Notes under the pieces: model-generated | What the model was told of the DNA's origin: nothing | Database searches by the model: none | The model's input: the letters and a program-made list of their open reading frames with translations, nothing else | Program-made: the position numbers and the translations under genes | Source of the DNA: CAIMUS01 sp046347625 | Lineage (GTDB): Bacteria > Pseudomonadota > Gammaproteobacteria > Competibacterales > Competibacteraceae | Length of the DNA stretch: 64,000 bases | Assembly: GCA_046347625.1 (NCBI GenBank) | Contig: JAXMFU010000004.1 | Location: forward strand, 186,001-250,000 | Reading direction: 5' to 3' | In this document: positions 48,237 to 56,548 of the stretch, in pieces | Numbering within the stretch: position 1 is the first letter of the stretch | Layout of the letters: each line of letters starts with the position of its first letter

Positions 48237-48746
48237 ATGGACCCGACCAACCATTCGGCAATGGTCAGACTGCGATTGCTGGTAGGCTACCTGGGGGAGC
48301 CGTCCCAGTTCAACTGGTGGCCCAGCGGTTTCTTTGCACCGAGCAGTGTGGCGTTCCTGACGCCGGTCTTCCACAAGACCGCCTTGCTGGCCCAATACCA
48401 TGGGGTCCAGGAGGCGGCGCGCCGAGTTCATGATGCGCATATCGGCATCGGTCGGGTCTTCCATCTGTTCAGGCTACCTGAACCGCTGGAGCACGCGCTG
48501 TTCGAGCACTTGCAAGCGACGCTGAGCACGGTAGATTATCGGTCGGACCTGGCGACCCTCGATACCGCCTTGACTGCGCTGCAGGCCCTTGGCCAGGGCG
48601 CTTCTCCGCTCCAGGAAGGCCCGGTACAACTCGGGTCGGTCAGTGAGCTGATGACGCCGCACTGGCCAGCAGCGGTGGCCCGCTGCTACCACGCCGCCTT
48701 GTTGGCGCATGTCCGTGCTTTTCCGTACTTCGTGGACCGGACGTGA
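48237..48746 (+). CDS. brxE: BREX protein BrxE
   Basis: 169 residues from the ATG at 48237, chosen for the CAGGAA six bases upstream; in-frame ATGs also occur at 48216 and 48219. The sequence RLRLLVGYLGEPSQFNWWPS, then GVQEAARRVHDAHIGIGRVF, fits BrxE-family proteins as I remember them. The function is unknown, but brxE is the first gene of BREX type 6 loci. The stop overlaps the GTG start of brxA (GTGA). All BREX genes here run in one direction with short gaps, so this is the operon's first gene. Confidence 0.8.
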   Translation: MDPTNHSAMVRLRLLVGYLGEPSQFNWWPSGFFAPSSVAFLTPVFHKTALLAQYHGVQEAARRVHDAHIGIGRVFHLFRLPEPLEHALFEHLQATLSTVDYRSDLATLDTALTALQALGQGASPLQEGPVQLGSVSELMTPHWPAAVARCYHAALLAHVRAFPYFVDRT

Positions 48747-49531
48747 CCGCCCCCAAGCCGTACACCACCCAGTTGCAGGCGGGGTTGGGATTGATCCAGG
48801 AAACCCGCGTCCTGTTAGCGCTGTGGCAGCCGGGGATGAGTGGCCCTGAGCTGTATCAGGCCGCCTTGCAAGCCGGCGCCTTCCCGGCCATGTCCGCGCG
48901 CCGCCTCAGAAATATGATTACCGAAGGCTTTGTGCCCCGGTATCTGTATGAGGGGGCCCGTCCGGCCCGCACCCTGAAAATGCTGACCACTACCTTAATG
49001 ACTGGCGAATTGAACCAGTTGTTCTTTTTATATACCTGTCGCGCCCATTCGATCCTGGCCGACTTCGTGCGCGAGGTGTACTGGGTCCGTTATGCCGGCG
49101 GCGGCGGGACGATCGCCAACGCGCTGGCCCAGGACTTTATCCGTCGTGCCATCGACGACGGCAAGACAGCCCGGCGCTGGTCCGAGAGCACCCTGCAGCG
49201 GGTCGCGTCCTATCTGACCGGTACCTGTGCCGATTACGGTCTGTTGGGAAAACTGGGCCGGCAGGGGCGTCAATTACTGCCCTATCGGCTGGAGACGCGA
49301 GTCGCCGTCTACCTGGCCTACGAACTGCACTTCGGCGGCCTGGGCGATAACGCACTGCTGGCCCATCCTGACTGGCAGTTATTCGGTCTGGACCGCCAGG
49401 CCGTGCGGGACACGTGCAAGCGGCTTTCCCTCCACGGCTATTTCATCCTGCAAACCGCCGGCGACGTGACTCACATCGGCTGGACCTATAAAAACTGGGA
49501 GGAACTCAGCGATGGCCTCGCTCAAGGCTGA
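48743..49531 (+). CDS. brxA: BREX protein BrxA (DUF1819)
   Basis: 262 residues starting at a GTG that overlaps the brxE stop. The pattern of the DUF1819 family is visible: MSARRLRNMITEGFVPRYL near the N-terminus and ILADFVREVYWVRYAGGGGT in the middle. BrxA is a small NusB-like DNA-binding protein of type 1, 5 and 6 BREX systems. The 3' end overlaps brxB by 20 bases. Confidence 0.9.
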   Translation: MTAPKPYTTQLQAGLGLIQETRVLLALWQPGMSGPELYQAALQAGAFPAMSARRLRNMITEGFVPRYLYEGARPARTLKMLTTTLMTGELNQLFFLYTCRAHSILADFVREVYWVRYAGGGGTIANALAQDFIRRAIDDGKTARRWSESTLQRVASYLTGTCADYGLLGKLGRQGRQLLPYRLETRVAVYLAYELHFGGLGDNALLAHPDWQLFGLDRQAVRDTCKRLSLHGYFILQTAGDVTHIGWTYKNWEELSDGLAQG

Positions 49532-50087
49532 TTTCAACGAACTATTACAACGCCTCCGCCAGGGACGGGAATTCGCCCATGCCAGCTTCGAGCCGGTCTA
49601 TTACCTGGTGTTTCCTCCCGGCCAGATACTGGAGGTGAAGCGCCAAACACCGGCCTGGGTCGCCCGGCTGCGCAATGAGGGCTGGGAGGTCACGGTGTTT
49701 TCTCTGGCCGCGCCTATCGTGGACATGCTTCGCCAGTCACCGTTACGGCCGTTCTGGTTGGCGGCCGACCGCAAAAATCCGCTCGACTGGACCCGGACCA
49801 ATCAGGCACTGGCCAATGCCTTAACCCGCCAAGACGCCTTGCCAGCACGGCTGGAAGCCGTGCTCGCCGGTCTGGAAGGCAACGACAAGGCCATCGTCCT
49901 CGTTACCGAGCTGGAAGCGCTGCATCCGTACCTGCGCATTGGTGCGCTCGAAAGCCAACTCCAAGGCAAGTTCCAGGTACCGACGGTCTTCCTCTATCCC
50001 GGGATACGCACCGGCAAGTCGCGTTTGAAGTTTCTCGGCTTCTACCCCGAGGATGGCAATTACCGCTCGGTACTGGTGGGCGGTTGA
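49512..50087 (+). CDS. brxB: BREX protein BrxB (DUF1788)
   Basis: 191 residues. GAGGAA lies ahead of the ATG. The family pattern is clear: PVYYLVFPPGQILEVKRQTP, IVLVTELEALHPYLR, then QVPTVFLYPGIRTGKSRLKF and GFYPEDGNYRS at the C-terminus. The role of BrxB is not established; it is required for type 1 BREX defence in tested systems. It sits between brxA and brxC as usual. Confidence 0.92.
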   Translation: MASLKADFNELLQRLRQGREFAHASFEPVYYLVFPPGQILEVKRQTPAWVARLRNEGWEVTVFSLAAPIVDMLRQSPLRPFWLAADRKNPLDWTRTNQALANALTRQDALPARLEAVLAGLEGNDKAIVLVTELEALHPYLRIGALESQLQGKFQVPTVFLYPGIRTGKSRLKFLGFYPEDGNYRSVLVGG

Positions 50088-50120
50088 TGATCACGATCAC
50101 CTTACGGCTGGACCCTGGTT

Positions 50121-53100
50121 ATGACCCTTCGCACCCTGTTCGATCCCGGCAAAGACATCTACCGCACCATCGAAAAGGTCATCACCTATAAGGCGGCGCA
50201 GGCACACCGGCTGAAGGCTGAAATCGCAGAATATGTCGTCACCGCCAGTATCGAGGAACAGCTCGAAAAGCTCCTCGATAAGATGCAACTGGCGATGGAA
50301 ACCGGCGGCCAGAATGAAGTCGGGGTCTGGGTCTCGGGCTTTTATGGATCGGGCAAGAGTTCCTTTACCAAGTATCTAGGGCTGGCGTTCGACGAGCAGG
50401 TGACCATCGACGGCCAGCCGTTCCTGAAGCATTTGCAGGACCGACTGCATAAGCCCACCACCCGGGCGCTGCTGGCCACGGTGGTCAAGCGTTTCCCCGC
50501 GGCGGTGGTTCTGCTGGATCTGGCCAGTGAAATGCTGGCCGGTGCCACCATGGAGGACGTTTCCACCGTCCTGTACTACAAGGTGCTGCACTGGGCCGGG
50601 TATTCGCAGAATCTCAAGGTGGCCGCCCTGGAGCGCCGTCTGAAGAAAGACGGCCGCTATCCGCGCTTTCTGGACAAGATTCAAGCGGCCACCGGCCTGG
50701 ACTGGCGCGATATCCAGAACGATCCCCTGGTGGTCGACAGCCTGATTCCCGACATAGCCCATCAGCTTTACCCCGAGCTGTTTAAAACCGCCACCGCCTT
50801 TTCCACCACCACCGGAGATTTCTTCCACTTCGAGACGCAGCGGGTCGAGGAAATGATCGAATTGGTCCGCGAGGCCTCCGGTAAAGCGTACATCCTGTTT
50901 GTGATCGACGAAGTAGGGCAGTATGTCGGTGGTCGCCCCAACCTGATTCTGAATCTCGACGGACTGGCCAAGAATCTGAAAAACAGCGGCGACGGCAAAG
51001 TCTGGATTATCGGCACGGCCCAGCAGACCCTGACCGAAGATGATCCCCGGGCGGCGCTCAACTCGCCGGAGTTGTACAAGCTCAAGGACCGCTTTCCGAT
51101 TCAGGTGGAACTGGAATCCAGCGACATCAAGGAGATCTGTTACCGGCGGTTGCTCGGCAAATCGGCGGCCGGCGCGGCGGCCTTGGGCGTGCTGTTCGAC
51201 CGGCATGGTCAATCCCTGCGCCATCACACCCGGCTGCAGGATGCCCGCTACTACGAGGCGGACTTCAACCGGGAAAGCTTTATCAATCTCTATCCCTTTC
51301 TGCCCGCGCATTTCGATATTCTGCTGCATCTGCTCGGCGCGCTCGCCAAATCCACCGGCGGGATCGGCCTGCGCTCGGCGATTAAGGTGATTCAGGATAT
51401 TCTGGTGGAAGACATCGACGGCCGGCCGCCGGTTGCCGATCGACCGGTGGGCTGGCTGGCCACCACCGTGACACTGTACGACGCCCTGGATAAAGACATT
51501 CAGCGCGCCTACCCCTCCATCCACCAGGCGGTCGGCAAAACCCTGATCCGCTGCCCGGATAACCCGCTCCAGCAGGACATTGCCAAGAGTATCGCCGTGC
51601 TGCAGATTCTGGGCAATCTGCCGGTTACGGTGCAAAACGTCGCCGGCTTGCTGCACCCGGCGGTGGATGCCCCTTCCCGCGCCGAGGCTATCCACCAGGC
51701 AGTGGCCACCTTGCTCGCCGATCCGCTGACACCGCTGGGAGAGAAGGGCAACCAGCTCTGTTTCTTCAGTGAAAAACTCAACGATATCGAGCAGGAACGC
51801 GTCCAGATTCCGCTGCGTGCCGCCGATACCCACCGGATCTTCAACGACGCCCTGCGTGAGCTCTTCAATCCCCTGCCTTCGGCCCGGCTGCATGGCTCAC
51901 TGGTCGTAACCTCGGGCGTGAAAGCGCAAGCCGGCCCGACCACGTTCACGCTGGCCGGCGAACGGGAAACGATCCAGACCGTAGTGGAATTTGTCGAGTC
52001 CGCCGACTATGACGATGCCCGCACCCGCCTGCTGGATGAATCCCGCCGTCGTCCATCCGAACACACGATTTACCTGCTGGGTCGCCGGGCACCGGAGGCG
52101 GATGATTGGGTGGCGGAGATTTACCGTGCCCAGCGGATCGTCGACTTACATCGCCACGATCCCGACCCGGAGATTCGGGACTATTGCGCCAGTCAAACCG
52201 ACCGTGCCGCCCGTCTGGCACTCGAACTGCAACACGGCTTGCGGCAACGTCTGCTGCAAGGTTCTTTTCTGTTTCGCGGGCAAACCACGGCGGTGGACAG
52301 TCTGGATCCAACCTTGGCCGAGGCCGGTAAAAAACACCTCGCCAGGGCGGCGGACCAGGTATTCGACCGCTACAGCGAAGCCCCGGCGCGGGCCGAAACG
52401 TCTCTGGCCGAGCGGTTTCTGCGTACCGGCAATCTCAAGGGCATCACCGCCCAACTGGATCCGCTGGCCTTGGTACAGCTCACCGCCGGCACCCCCGGTA
52501 TCCGGCGCGATCACAAGGCGCTGGTCAGCCTGCGCGATTACCTCGACCGGAATGGCACGGTGGAAGGCAAGCGTCTGCTCGAACACTTCGGTGGTGCCCC
52601 GTTCGGCTGGTCACCGGATACGCTGCGCTATCTCGTGGCCGCGCTGCTGCTGGCCGGCGATATCAAGCTCAAGGTGGCCGGGCGCGAGGTGACAGTCAAC
52701 GGTCAGCAGGCGATCGACGCCCTGAAAACCAATCAGGCGTTCAAAGCCGTCGGGGTCGCCCTGCGCCAGGATAAGCCCTCGCTCGAGGTACTGGCGCGGG
52801 CCGCGCAGCGGCTGACCGATTTGAGCGGTGACAGCGTGGTGCCCCTGGAAGAAGATATCAGTAAGGCGGCGGCCCGCTATCTGCTCCAGTGTCAGCATCA
52901 GTTCGCGCCGCTGGCCGAGAAGCTTGAACGGCTGGACTTGCCGGGTGTCGAGCGGACGCGAACCCTCAATCAAGCCATGGCCGATCTGTTGTTAACGGAC
53001 GCCTCGGATGCGCCGCCGCGTTTCGGCGGCGAGGAATCGGTCCTGTACGAGGACCTGAAGTGGGCACAGGCGGTCAAGCGGGGTCTGGATCAGGGCCTGG

Positions 53101-53732
53101 AAACGACGCTCCAGGCGCTGCGGCGGCATCAGCAGGTCCTGGCGGCACTGCCCGCCTGCGGGATTCCGGGCAAGCTACGCCACGACTTGACTGACGACCT
53201 GGAACGAGTGGCCGAACGGCTTTCCAGGGAAGATTTTTACCAGCACGCCGCCGATCTCAACACCATGCTTACGACCGTGCAGGCGCGGGTGGCCGCCGCC
53301 GTGAGTGCAATGGCCGACGACCAGGATCGGCGCCTCAAGGCGGCGGTGGAAGACCTGAAGCGTTATCCGGAATGGAGCGAACTCACCCAGGAGGCCCGGA
53401 ACAACGTACTGGCCCAAGTGGAAACACTCACGCTCGCCACCGACACCGACCTCGCCGGTCTGGAGCGGCTGATCACCCATGAATTCGATATTCAATCCCG
53501 GCTTGGCGACCTCAAGCAGCGTATTCTTCAGGAGGGCCGCGAGCGGCGGCGCCAGCGCGCGGAAGAAATGCGCCAGAAACACATCCAGGAAGGCAAGCGC
53601 AGCCAGGCTATCAAGGTGCCAGTTACGGTATACAGTATGGCTGAACTGGATGACTTGATCGGTCAATTGCAGGCGCTCAAGGCCGATCTGGCCTATGTCG
53701 AGGCCTTCGAGCTGCATCTGCTGCAGGAATAG
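50121..53732 (+). CDS. brxC: BREX ATPase BrxC (P-loop protein)
   Basis: 1203 residues, normal for BrxC. Walker A GFYGSGKSSF lies near residue 75 and a Walker B-like strand ILFVIDEVGQYVG near 260. Later regions are helical, with long charged segments to the end (RERRRQRAEEMRQKHIQEG). BrxC is the large AAA-type ATPase of BREX, thought to work with BrxB, PglX and PglZ in DNA methylation and phage exclusion. It ends six bases before pglX. The antisense frame of 505 residues over it has no family match and is treated as a shadow. Confidence 0.94.
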   Translation: MTLRTLFDPGKDIYRTIEKVITYKAAQAHRLKAEIAEYVVTASIEEQLEKLLDKMQLAMETGGQNEVGVWVSGFYGSGKSSFTKYLGLAFDEQVTIDGQPFLKHLQDRLHKPTTRALLATVVKRFPAAVVLLDLASEMLAGATMEDVSTVLYYKVLHWAGYSQNLKVAALERRLKKDGRYPRFLDKIQAATGLDWRDIQNDPLVVDSLIPDIAHQLYPELFKTATAFSTTTGDFFHFETQRVEEMIELVREASGKAYILFVIDEVGQYVGGRPNLILNLDGLAKNLKNSGDGKVWIIGTAQQTLTEDDPRAALNSPELYKLKDRFPIQVELESSDIKEICYRRLLGKSAAGAAALGVLFDRHGQSLRHHTRLQDARYYEADFNRESFINLYPFLPAHFDILLHLLGALAKSTGGIGLRSAIKVIQDILVEDIDGRPPVADRPVGWLATTVTLYDALDKDIQRAYPSIHQAVGKTLIRCPDNPLQQDIAKSIAVLQILGNLPVTVQNVAGLLHPAVDAPSRAEAIHQAVATLLADPLTPLGEKGNQLCFFSEKLNDIEQERVQIPLRAADTHRIFNDALRELFNPLPSARLHGSLVVTSGVKAQAGPTTFTLAGERETIQTVVEFVESADYDDARTRLLDESRRRPSEHTIYLLGRRAPEADDWVAEIYRAQRIVDLHRHDPDPEIRDYCASQTDRAARLALELQHGLRQRLLQGSFLFRGQTTAVDSLDPTLAEAGKKHLARAADQVFDRYSEAPARAETSLAERFLRTGNLKGITAQLDPLALVQLTAGTPGIRRDHKALVSLRDYLDRNGTVEGKRLLEHFGGAPFGWSPDTLRYLVAALLLAGDIKLKVAGREVTVNGQQAIDALKTNQAFKAVGVALRQDKPSLEVLARAAQRLTDLSGDSVVPLEEDISKAAARYLLQCQHQFAPLAEKLERLDLPGVERTRTLNQAMADLLLTDASDAPPRFGGEESVLYEDLKWAQAVKRGLDQGLETTLQALRRHQQVLAALPACGIPGKLRHDLTDDLERVAERLSREDFYQHAADLNTMLTTVQARVAAAVSAMADDQDRRLKAAVEDLKRYPEWSELTQEARNNVLAQVETLTLATDTDLAGLERLITHEFDIQSRLGDLKQRILQEGRERRRQRAEEMRQKHIQEGKRSQAIKVPVTVYSMAELDDLIGQLQALKADLAYVEAFELHLLQE

Positions 53733-53738
53733 CCGCGC

Positions 53739-55616
53739 ATGGCCTTCGATCAGAATACCCGCAATCGGTTGCAACGCTTCGTCACGGACGCCAGAACGCT
53801 GTTGCTCGGTGAATTTACCCGCCAGCTTCAGCAGGATTATGGGATCGATCCCGCCGCCGGACAGGTGGTGGAACTGGCCCGGCTTACTCATCTGGACGAC
53901 AGTCGTCTGGAAACGGCCCGGCTGTTACGGGATATTCTGGCGCACCTGCTTGCCGGCGGCATTCACTCCCGTCAGGACGCCATCGACCGGCTGTTGCGCG
54001 AACAGGCGTTCACCGTGCTCAACCGGTTGGCCGCGCTACGCCTGCTGGAGGCGCGCGGTCTGCTGCTGGAATCCATCGCCAGGGGGTATCAGTCCAAGGG
54101 TTTCCAACTCTATGAGCGGCTGGCCGGTCGCTCTCTGGGTGAAACCGGTGATACCTACCGGTGCTATCTTTTCAGCCTGTTCGATGAATTGGCCCTGGAT
54201 CTCAAGGTCCTGTTCGACCGTTACTCGCCGCAGGGACGGCTGTTTCCCCGGGAACCGGTCCTGTTGGCGCTGCTCGAACGGCTCAATGCCCCGGAGATCG
54301 AACCGCTCTGGAGCGAAGACGAAACCCTCGGCTGGATCTATCAGTATTTCAATTCCCGGGAAGAGCGCAAAAAGATGCGGGAGGAATCCGCCGCACCGCG
54401 CAACAGCCGGGAACTGGCGGTGCGTAATCAGTTCTTCACGCCGCGCTATGTGGTGGAATTCCTGGTGGATAATACCCTGGGTCGGTGCTGGTTCGACCTG
54501 ACCGGCGGCAAAACGGCGCTGGCCGAGCATTGTCGCGCGCTGCTGGTCAAGCCGGAGGAATACAGCCCGCCGACGTCGGTCCGCCTGCGCGATCCCCGTA
54601 CGCTCAAGCTGCTCGACCCCGCTTGCGGCTCGATGCACTTCGGGCTTTACGCCTTCGATCTATTCGAGCGGATCTACCATGAAGCCTGGCAGTGGGAACA
54701 GGCACAGGGGCCGGGTTCGCTGGTCAGTGAGGAAAACCTGCCGCCGCTGGCCCAGACCTATGCCGATGAAGCCGCTTTTCTGCGCGATGTCCCCCGGCTG
54801 ATCATCGAGCGCAATATTTATGGCGTGGACATCGATCCGCGGGCCGCGCAGATCGCGGCGCTGGCGCTGTGGCTGCGGGCACAACGGGCCTGGCATGAAG
54901 CCGGCATCAAGGTGGGGGACCGGCCCGCGGTGGGTCAAGGACAGGTGCTGGCGGCGGTAGCCCCGCCGGCGGAGCCGGAGTTGCGGCAGCGCTTCGCGGC
55001 GCTGCTGGATCCTCGAGATGCCGAGTTATTCGAGCGCAGCTTGACGCTGTTGAAAGGCCTGCCGGAGCTGGGCGTATTGCTGCGCAGCGAGCAGGAGCTA
55101 CCGCATCTGATTCGGCAGGTCTATGGCGAACACGGTCCGCTGTTTTGGGAACAGGACGTGGAGCAATGGCAACAGGCGGAAAGCCGCTGGCGGGAAGCGC
55201 TGGCCGAGTTTATCCAGTCGGCACAGTCCACCTACCAGTGGCGCTTGTTCGCCCAGGATGCGCTGGACGGGTTACGGCTGATCGATGTGGTGCGCGAACG
55301 TTTTGATGTCGTAGTGATGAATCCGCCCTTCGGCGCGTTAAGCCTGGGAGTGAAAGAGGCACTGGGCAAGGCGTATCCACGGTCCAAGAACGATCTGCTG
55401 GCTATTTTTGTCGAGCGGGGTTTGGAATTGCTGCGGCCCGGTGGTCGACTCGGGGCCATCACGTCTCGCACGGGTTTTTTCCTGTCCAGCTATCAAAAAT
55501 GGCGGGAGGACGTGGTGCTCGGTATGGCCCAGCCCGAGGTCATGGCTGATCTGGGGTATGGCGTCATGGATGATGCGATGGTGGAGGCGGCGGCGTATGT
55601 GCTCGTCAAGCGCTAA
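53739..55616 (+). CDS. pglX: BREX adenine methyltransferase PglX, N-terminal half
   Basis: 625 residues holding the catalytic part. LAVRNQFFTPRYVVEFLVDN precedes motif I LLDPACGSMHFG near residue 290. Motif IV is VVMNPPFG near 527, the N6-adenine type. The frame stops at VEAAAYVLVKR, exactly where intact PglX proteins (about 1200 residues) continue to TxFFRLL. The continuation is found at 56545 as a separate frame. Alone this half has the SAM and NPPF motifs but no target recognition region. It may act with the C-half in trans, or be inactive. Confidence 0.88.
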   Translation: MAFDQNTRNRLQRFVTDARTLLLGEFTRQLQQDYGIDPAAGQVVELARLTHLDDSRLETARLLRDILAHLLAGGIHSRQDAIDRLLREQAFTVLNRLAALRLLEARGLLLESIARGYQSKGFQLYERLAGRSLGETGDTYRCYLFSLFDELALDLKVLFDRYSPQGRLFPREPVLLALLERLNAPEIEPLWSEDETLGWIYQYFNSREERKKMREESAAPRNSRELAVRNQFFTPRYVVEFLVDNTLGRCWFDLTGGKTALAEHCRALLVKPEEYSPPTSVRLRDPRTLKLLDPACGSMHFGLYAFDLFERIYHEAWQWEQAQGPGSLVSEENLPPLAQTYADEAAFLRDVPRLIIERNIYGVDIDPRAAQIAALALWLRAQRAWHEAGIKVGDRPAVGQGQVLAAVAPPAEPELRQRFAALLDPRDAELFERSLTLLKGLPELGVLLRSEQELPHLIRQVYGEHGPLFWEQDVEQWQQAESRWREALAEFIQSAQSTYQWRLFAQDALDGLRLIDVVRERFDVVVMNPPFGALSLGVKEALGKAYPRSKNDLLAIFVERGLELLRPGGRLGAITSRTGFFLSSYQKWREDVVLGMAQPEVMADLGYGVMDDAMVEAAAYVLVKR

Positions 55617-55667
55617 GTGATTCTGTCAAACTGTTAACGATCTTATTGCTTCATTGAGCATTTGTAG

Positions 55668-55684
55668 GGTGCGCACGGCGCACC
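55668..55684. repeat. Hairpin GGTGCGC/GCGCACC
   Basis: Perfect 7-base arms around ACG within GTAGGGTGCGCACGGCGCACC, a common type of intergenic palindrome in proteobacteria. It lies in the gap after the pglX N-half and marks the left edge of the inserted cassette. Confidence 0.5.
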
Positions 55685-55708
55685 ATTAAGCTTAAGGTGG
55701 AGGACGTT

Positions 55709-55891
55709 ATGCCCATTCCTGATTTAGCCGAGAGGAACCTATCCGAAGTTAAGGAACGCATGGAGCCGGCAGAACAGCAGATACCGCTTGACCGTAAACA
55801 GTGGGTGCAGGCATTGCATGAATGGCTGAAGTCTTTACCCTCGGTACCAAGCGTGCCTTTGACAGCACTGGACAGGAATGAGCTGTATTAA
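55709..55891 (+). CDS. Small hypothetical protein (possible antitoxin)
   Basis: 60 residues from the ATG at 55709, with GGAGG five bases upstream. The C-terminus LDRKQWVQALHEWLKSLPSV followed by LDRNELY resembles the toxin-binding end of some VapB-type antitoxins, which end in similar D-x-R-E-x-I/L-Y motifs. It has no toxin directly after it; the next genes form their own pair. It may be an orphan or a spare antitoxin of the cassette. Confidence 0.6.
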   Translation: MPIPDLAERNLSEVKERMEPAEQQIPLDRKQWVQALHEWLKSLPSVPSVPLTALDRNELY

Positions 55892-55944
55892 TGGCAGTCT
55901 ATCTGCTCTAAACTGCTGAGATTCTTTATTCTGTGGTGAGGCCC

Positions 55945-56130
55945 ATGAATAAGCCGATTCCAAAACCATTTGAAACAGTGCCCATCGATCACAACCAGCA
56001 GGCGCCAAGAACGGAGTTGGGCAGGCGTCTGCTGGCGCTGCGGGAGCGTGCCATCGCTAACGGCATGCGCCTGTTGAGCCAGGAAGAAGTCCTGGCCGAG
56101 GTACGCCAGCGCCGAGGCGAGGATGACTAA
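55945..56130 (+). CDS. Antitoxin of PIN toxin pair
   Basis: 61 residues, start at 55945 with GGTGAGG close upstream. The core TELGRRLLALRERAIANGMR followed by LLSQEEVLAEVRQRRG is the type of short antitoxin paired with PIN-domain toxins. It overlaps the toxin start by eight bases. It lies inside the split pglX gene. Confidence 0.78.
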   Translation: MNKPIPKPFETVPIDHNQQAPRTELGRRLLALRERAIANGMRLLSQEEVLAEVRQRRGEDD

Positions 56131-56548
56131 GCGGCGAACCTACGTTGACGCCAACGTCCTGATCGCCGCTTTTCAGGGCGATGAAGCCACCGCGCAGCGA
56201 GCACAGGTGATACTTGATGACCCTGAGCGCGCGCTCGTGATCAGCGAGTACGTCCGTTTGGAAACGCTTCCCAAGCCGGTATTTCATCGCCGAGAGGAAG
56301 AGGTCGCCTTTATGGAGGCGATCTTCGCTGTCGCCGAACGGGTCAGCAGCAGTGAGAGCCTGGTGCAGAACGCCGTAACGTTGGCGGCACAGTATGACCT
56401 TGCCCCGGTCGATGCCCTGCATGCCAGCGCCGCCATTCAAGCAGGCGTTGATGAATTCGTCACGTTGGAAAAACCCAGCAAGCCGCTTTTTCGATTGAAA
56501 GAAATCAGGATGGTATCCATTTATCAAATACACGATGAGGACTCATGA
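56123..56548 (+). CDS. PIN-domain toxin (VapC-like ribonuclease)
   Basis: 141 residues. The PIN acidic residues appear in YVDANVLIAAF (Asp), EYVRLETLPK (Glu) and VDALHASAAI (Asp), followed by DEFVTLEKP. This family cuts RNA with Mg2+. The gene follows its antitoxin with an overlap, and its own stop codon overlaps the start of the pglX C-half (ATGA), so translation of the BREX specificity half depends on this toxin gene. Confidence 0.85.
   Translation: MTKRRTYVDANVLIAAFQGDEATAQRAQVILDDPERALVISEYVRLETLPKPVFHRREEEVAFMEAIFAVAERVSSSESLVQNAVTLAAQYDLAPVDALHASAAIQAGVDEFVTLEKPSKPLFRLKEIRMVSIYQIHDEDS

Noticed and set aside
50376..51893. 505-residue minus-strand frame opposite brxC
   Set aside because: No recognisable domain, lies wholly within a conserved BREX gene; treated as a shadow.
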